From contig CM049314.1 in NCBI GenBank assembly GCA_026874595.1, forward strand, positions 57,832,300-57,896,299: 64,000 nt of DNA, in the 5' to 3' direction. A model generated the notes under the pieces. It saw only the letters and a list, made by a program, of their open reading frames with translations, was not told the origin of the DNA and did not search any database. This DNA comes from Sipunculus nudus. Taxonomy: Eukaryota; Annelida; Sipuncula; Golfingiida; Sipunculidae. The translations under genes and the position numbers were made by a program. How positions within the stretch are numbered: the first letter of the stretch is position 1; the number at the start of each line of letters is the position of its first letter. This document shows positions 58,578 to 64,000 of this stretch, piece by piece.

Positions 58578-59879
58578 ATGAAAATGATTTTTCTGAATTT
58601 AATCTTTGTACATGTGGCTTTGGCCTTAAAACCGAGGTCGCTGTGTCAAGGAAATGACATATCTCTTGACTCTTCTGAAAGCAGATCAAAAGCGATACCG
58701 ATTCGTACCGTAACGATAAACCAACGAGTAATGAACATTTCACATTACTACCTTTCCGCGCACGGCCTGTGCAAATGGAACTTTTCTTTGAAGCTTGAAC
58801 ATTTGGACCTGACCAACACCAACATCAGTGACGATGAAGCAAACTTTCAATGTTTGAAAGGCTTGAAGTGGCTCCTAATTGGTCACAACGATATTTCCGA
58901 AATCAAGGAGAATTCACTTCGTGGACTAAAACATTTACTCGGGCTGAATGCAGAGCACAATTGCTTGGAGACAATTAACTTTTTTCATTTTCGTGACCTG
59001 CACGCCCTGAGATATCTGATTCTGCGAAACAACCGAATCAGTGAGTGCGTTACCTCAGGTAATGCTGGGTGGATGGACCAGCTTCTATATTTAGATTTGA
59101 GTTATAACCGCCTTGTCCTACCTTTGGATTTGGAGTCGTTTCCGAGACATCTTTCTCTTCTTCATAATCCTCTATTCTGTGGGTGTAGAGTCCGATCTTT
59201 TGGGAAAACATTAGGTAGGCATGTATCAGCCGCCTGCCAAAGTCCACCAGTCATGACTTATATCAAAACAGATACGTGTTATTATGAGTATAAAAATACA
59301 TTAAGAGCCCAAATACCAGAAAGGTGTGATCCACCAGAAAATAAAACGTTAGAAGAATTACAAAACCGTTATAACTCTCTACCTGATTGCACAATGCCAC
59401 ACGTTTATTTAGAAAAGATAGACGACGGGAAACGTGTGACATGTATCGCTATCGGTGGACCGGGGATTGAGATAAACATGACGACACCAGAAAAGGAATC
59501 AATTCTTCATTATCCTTCCTCTTTAGAACAGATGTTTTCAATTATCAATATACCAGGGCACCATGAAGGTGAGTACATCTGTTCTGCGCGGAACCAGTTC
59601 AACAAAGAAAGGGTGATCAGAAGGTCAACACAAGGGATTGATCCTTTGAGCTCATTTGTCTCCCAGTTTAAAGAGAAAGTTTGTTCAAAGGAACCAAAAT
59701 GCACTTGTCTACTTTTTTGGCCTTGGCATCTTATTTTGCTCATTGCATCTTCAAGCATTATTTTGAATGTAATTATGTTAGGCCTTTGCTGTCCATCTCG
59801 TATAAAAAAGAAAACCACAAATCTTGTTGTCCTTGTCTATGTGCGCACCCCAGAATTTTCTGGCTTTAATGCTACCTGA
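58578..59879 (+). CDS. LRR-Ig-transmembrane receptor-like protein, short tail
   Basis: An intronless ORF of 433 residues from the ATG at 58,578; the longer frame upstream lacks an ATG. A signal peptide (MKMIFLNLIFVHVALA) leads into about five leucine-rich repeats (HLDLTNTNIS, WLLIGHNDIS, YLILRNNRIS, YLDLSYNRL), an LRR C-terminal cap (FCGCRV, SAAC, DTC, ERC) and one Ig-like domain ending GEYICSARNQF. A membrane segment (LILLIASSSIILNVIML) and a tail of only about 30 residues without a clear signalling motif follow. It is a type I surface protein, probably for recognition or adhesion. It differs from the gene at 1-1166 mainly after the Ig domain. AACAATAAATTC at about 60,199 is a possible polyadenylation site. 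Confidence 0.9.
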   Translation: MKMIFLNLIFVHVALALKPRSLCQGNDISLDSSESRSKAIPIRTVTINQRVMNISHYYLSAHGLCKWNFSLKLEHLDLTNTNISDDEANFQCLKGLKWLLIGHNDISEIKENSLRGLKHLLGLNAEHNCLETINFFHFRDLHALRYLILRNNRISECVTSGNAGWMDQLLYLDLSYNRLVLPLDLESFPRHLSLLHNPLFCGCRVRSFGKTLGRHVSAACQSPPVMTYIKTDTCYYEYKNTLRAQIPERCDPPENKTLEELQNRYNSLPDCTMPHVYLEKIDDGKRVTCIAIGGPGIEINMTTPEKESILHYPSSLEQMFSIINIPGHHEGEYICSARNQFNKERVIRRSTQGIDPLSSFVSQFKEKVCSKEPKCTCLLFWPWHLILLIASSSIILNVIMLGLCCPSRIKKKTTNLVVLVYVRTPEFSGFNAT

Positions 59880-60868
59880 AACAACGGGACCTTCAATGCA
59901 ATGGATACAAAATATGTTGACTGGTATATTAAAAGCAGTGTTTTAAACAGACCCAAAGATCCGTTATGAAATGAGGTGACTATTTGCTGTAGTATATAAG
60001 CAAGACTCTCTGGTGTCAATGATGTGACTGATGTTTGTTGGGATTATTTCATCAATACTCACATATACACAGTTGATGATTTGATTAGACTAATGTTGTT
60101 TGGCTAACAGATAAATGCACGGAGTACTTAAAATTTGACGTACCTTTTGTAGAATCGTTTAAGCCAAATCAACGGTCATAAAAAGTCCAAATTATCCCAA
60201 CAATAAATTCATATAAATTACCATATTGCGGCTACTTCATATGCCCTGCCATGCTGTGGAGGAAATATGTAAGCGTTTAGTATGAAGAATAAAATGAAAG
60301 TAATGAATCTCTGAACCACTATCAGATAAGCTAAAGGGGTTGTTTTGTAAGAAAGATAGTCAAAATGGGTGTATTGTTCTGATTTGTCATGACACAAAAA
60401 AGATCCATATATCAAAAATATGAAGCAATGGTTGCTTTCATCCGCAAAGGGACATATAAATTCCAGGTACAAGTATTACACTATGTTTCTTCTGTTCGTT
60501 TCTGTCAGTTAAATGAAAACATAATATGTTAACATCTTTCGTGACACAAAATTAAAATGCAAAATTGAATTTCTGTCAGTTGTTATATATGTTGTCACAG
60601 GTTCTTGTTCATCATAGTGTCTATATGAAAATGTCACGGGATGGTCGTATTATGCTTTACTGATATTTTATATCTTTAGAAATTTGTTTCGAAGAATAAA
60701 ATGCTGCCACAGCGATAAGTGTTCTGATAGGAATTTGAATTTGTGTAATGGACTCTGATTCTGAAAAATATGCCGACCCATTGAAATGTCGTATTCAATG
60801 GAAAGAGTTTTTGCCATTTTGTTTAACGCTATACTGAGAATCCATTAAAACATGCGCCTGTCTATATC
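59880..60868 (+). other. 3' flank of the LRR-Ig gene, homologous to 56.7-57.7 kb
   Basis: It carries the same 3' UTR-like sequence as the remnant at 56.7 kb. A later match is CGCTATACTGAGAATCCATT versus CGCTACACTGAAGATCCATT at about 57,662. No other gene is seen. Confidence 0.6.
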
Positions 60869-61105
60869 AATATAATTAATACGGAGTTGGGTTTTTTTAG
60901 ACCACGGTTTACCTGCTTCCGTTCTGATTTGACTCTCCAAATTCGGCAGACGTATTGGTGGAGCGCTCTTCTTGGACAAGTTTGTTTTATTTTGCGGTAT
61001 TAAGCCCTATTTAGCTGAATAATTAATAATATTAATATTTCCCCCTTAGGTGGCCCTATTTCTTTTGTGCTGCAAGGTCCTCCACGCCTGTGACGCTTTT
61101 TCAGG
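60869..61105 (+). repeat. Dispersed repeat, copy 2 (partner at 39,213)
   Basis: Same block order and orientation as copy 1. It marks the left side of an insertion relative to the neighbouring tandem unit. Confidence 0.75.
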
Positions 61106-61359
61106 AAGCGCCTGGGGGATTTTCACTGGCCTGTTCAGACCGTGGCCAGAGCGCATGTCCAGCCCAAAGAGCATTTCCGTGCAATACGCTGTCACGCGGG
61201 TCTACTATAATCCCCATTGATCCCCCATATCTATTGTAACGCCTCTAAAGGAATTTTCTCTCTCAAAAGGAAGGAAAAGGTTTGTAATTCAATGACCACA
61301 TGACTTCGCTTCCAATGGGAGGGCTCTTCAGTTTGGTCAACACTGGGCACTGAGACCAG

Positions 61360-62165
61360 TGATGTGAACACCGTTTGACAATATTTTATGGGTTACAGGT
61401 ATGTTGATTTTTATACATTCGAAAATATCTTTCCATGATAACCATGGTTTTAAAAGTTAGGCCAAGTTATGTGTTTTATGAATTTTTTTTTCAAATAAGC
61501 CCCACAACTTAATTATCATTAGAGTTGGGTGTGTGTGTGTGTGTGGGGGGGGGGTCATATATATTTGTTAAGATCCGTGGTATGTAGGGACGGTGAAGCA
61601 TAAAAAACACCAGTCCATCCTTAAATTGATAACAAACTATAATCTGTAGTCAGGGCGTACAGACCTCCACCCGAATCTCCTTTAATATCAGTCATTTGTT
61701 CACGTGTATGCGTTTCATGTGTGAACACTGTCATACTTCACTAACACAAGTACACCTTGCGTATGACACATGTCCACATGAATTGTTTAATAGGGAGCAC
61801 TTTTCCGTTGGGTGGACACAAAGAGCTGAGTCCTTTTACACGATCGCCGTTTTATAGGGGTTACAGGTTTGTTGATTAAATAAATTTCAGAAGTATTTTA
61901 CATAGTAACCATGGTTTTTGTAGTTCGGCCGATTTATGTGTTGTTTGAAAATATTTTTTAAAAGGAAGCCCAGGGGGGTGGAGATTGCACACACTTCAGA
62001 GGGTCCTCAATCTCTAGGGGACTTTGAAACCCCCGCCAGAATCTACTAATCAGTCGTTAGTTCATACGTGCACGTTTCATGTAAAACATTGTCATGGTTC
62101 AGGAACACGGGTTCACCTGGCGAGTGGCATAACAACTGCATACGAATGGGCTGCTTCTACTTAGG
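61360..62165. repeat. Two diverged tandem units of about 465 bp
   Basis: TTTTATGGGTTACAGGTATG...CATGATAACCATGGTTTT at about 61,385 recurs as TTTTATAGGGGTTACAGGTT...CATAGTAACCATGGTTTT at about 61,850. Further matched blocks include CACGTGTATGCGTTTCATGT versus ACGTGCACGTTTCATGT. A GT/poly-G tract lies in the first unit. Confidence 0.7.
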
Positions 62166-64000
62166 GACAAAGGAATAGCCCCTTATAGTTATTCCTTTAT
62201 GGATTTGTGATTATAGCTCTTAAGAAAATATATATTATGGTGATCCCGATTACCTCTTTAAATGTTATCGATTACGGATGCAGTACCCCTCTACAAATTT
62301 CCAGCTAAATCTGTATATTACATTTTGCTTTAATTTGCTGAAAGACAATGCAACGAACCAAGGCTGAAGTGGTTTCTTTGCTAAACGCTTTCATCAAAAT
62401 ATATATCAACCTGCTTTCTTTTTTTATCTCGGACAGTTGTCAATTTTGCATCAGACCTGCTTATTCCATGACAATTTACAGTACTTAAACCAAAAATTTG
62501 TTGGAAGATATTTTTCTGGATCTATCTTTTTCACATTGGCAGCTATACGTTTCGCGTACAAGATAATTTAACGACATATGCATGTGTATAAAAATAACGC
62601 ATGTGTCTGTTAACATGCCTTAGACTATACCCTAAACTGATTACACTGAATAAACATCGTGTTTTACGATGTCGCCTGAGCTTCAACTAATACAAAGCAT
62701 TTTTAATTTAATTTCACGGTAGAGTGCTTCTTTATACAATCGTTATATCTATGATATTTCCCAAGCAAAAAAGCTGTCCGACCTATGTTGTTTATCAGGA
62801 AAACAATGTTTGTGTGATTTCTGGAATAGAATATATTTTCTTTCTATGTTGAAATTTTTTTTCGGGGAGCGTGTTCCTGGAGAAATCAGCGGAAGTAATC
62901 TTTATATCATATAGGTGAAACACATGACAGAAGTTCCTGCAAACCCTTAGGATTAAAATATGCGTCGTTTAGTTCCTATCAGCTCATTACAAAAATATAC
63001 ATCAGATAGAGCCGTGGATTTTCCACGGGAGCAGCTAGTAACTGTTTATTACATTGAATTAAATTATGTTACTTGCGTCACAGAACATGATTCGTCTAAT
63101 ATGTAATTATTTCGGAGATCCATATTGTGTATTTAAAGTCAGACCAATGACGTAAGTGGCCTTTTTACTGCTGAATCATAAAATGTAGACACAGACATAG
63201 AACTAAATGAAGCCAGTCATTGACGATGTTACTGTTTTACTTGAATATACATAGCAGTGGCCTACATTAAGCATTAACAAAGGCACATATTGACGCAAAA
63301 CACTTTTGTGAGAACATTTTAAGGTAGCAGAAGTGGAATTCCAGATAAACCTGACTTCGTTTAAGGTTTTCCTTTACATTGAACAATCTGCTGCTTTGGG
63401 ACCATTGATGTATACATTTTCTGAAAGCTAAAGAGATTCCCTACATTCTGGTAAATAGAATTGGGTGAAACATATTGGAATTCATAACCGTTTTCATTTA
63501 ATTCTAGATAATAAAAGAACCCAGTTTAGTCAAGCACGTCTAATGCAGATACAGAATATATTTTTGAATGAATCGAAAATTAAGATAAAAATCCCAAAAC
63601 ATTTTGTTTGTAAGTTCAGTTACAAATCATGATTTTATCGCGTATTTAATCATTTCACTTTTTTACGTTTTCGTAAATAAAATCCTTTTAATTAAGTTTA
63701 GTCGTCAAAAAAGCTTTTATTTGATATGTTAACAACTATATATGGCAAAATTGTACGTTACGGACAATTATTGTTGAGAAAAACGCACTAAAGATAAGGT
63801 GGTCAGGTAGAAAGAAGTGCTGTGAAAATGGGCAACAACTAATTTCGAAGAGATTATTCGATCTGCATAATTTTCTATGCACAAATACATTCTGACAAAC
63901 AGACTGTTAAAAATAATTTCACTTAATGCCAGACCATTGAAATCGTGTCGTGGTTGACATAAAGGTAGGTACATTACTGACCCTGTTGTATGTTTTTAAC
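62166..64000 (+). other. Non-coding; from about 63,060 the duplicated LRR upstream region
   Basis: No exon was found. From about 63,060 the sequence parallels 57,725 onward, the region before the LRR-Ig start codon. By that spacing another family member would begin close to or just beyond the window end. Confidence 0.5.

Noticed and set aside
1..64000. CRISPR array, bacterial operon or phage system
   Set aside because: Repeats are micro- and minisatellites without regular unique spacers, genes are spliced, and no bacterial gene was seen.

Overview
The window is eukaryotic and most likely comes from a lophotrochozoan animal, probably a bivalve mollusc. That placement is inferred, not proven. 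The evidence is: genes split by GT-AG introns, AT-rich DNA with many long (TA)n tracts, LRR-Ig membrane proteins, C-type lectin exons, and tRNA-derived SINEs, MITEs, L1-type LINE and Ty3/gypsy remnants. No bacterial-style operons were seen.

Layout. (1) 1-1166: the 3' part of an uninterrupted LRR-Ig-transmembrane gene. (2) 1.2-12 kb: non-coding DNA rich in microsatellites, with a GC-richer island near 7.0-7.14 kb ending in a good splice donor, a SINE inserted in a 35-bp minisatellite, and the main minisatellite at 11 kb. (3) 12,045-19,542, plus strand: an eight-exon gene that I assembled from splice signals and frame continuity (410 residues). It has no signal peptide, an acidic N-terminal segment and repeated beta-strand units resembling the IL-1/FGF beta-trefoil superfamily. 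It is the most interesting gene here. (4) 19.6-23.3 kb: LINE and unknown degenerate ORFs. (5) 23,381-25,030: an intact intronless acyl-CoA synthetase (AMP-binding) gene, with a frameshifted, 5'-truncated paralogue at 42.8-43.9 kb. (6) 25.8-42 kb: repeat-dominated DNA. It holds a composite element with inverted ends, a 0.96-kb foldback structure, and an LTR retroelement whose order is gag(SCAN-like)-integrase-reverse transcriptase, as in Gmr1-type Ty3/gypsy elements. (7) 46.7-52.8 kb, minus strand: decayed exons of cysteine-rich (thrombospondin-1-like) and C-type lectin proteins. (8) 52.9-54.7 kb, plus strand: a degenerate BRCT-like ORF. (9) 56.7-64 kb: a tandem array of the LRR-Ig family, with a 3' remnant, one complete gene (58,578-59,879) and a duplicated upstream region that predicts another copy just beyond the window.

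How it fits together. Surface LRR-Ig proteins, C-type lectins and a possible IL-1-like cytokine suggest an immune or recognition neighbourhood that changes by tandem duplication, tail exchange and repeat insertion. This is inference. The acyl-CoA synthetase is a metabolic gene with no visible link to its neighbours.
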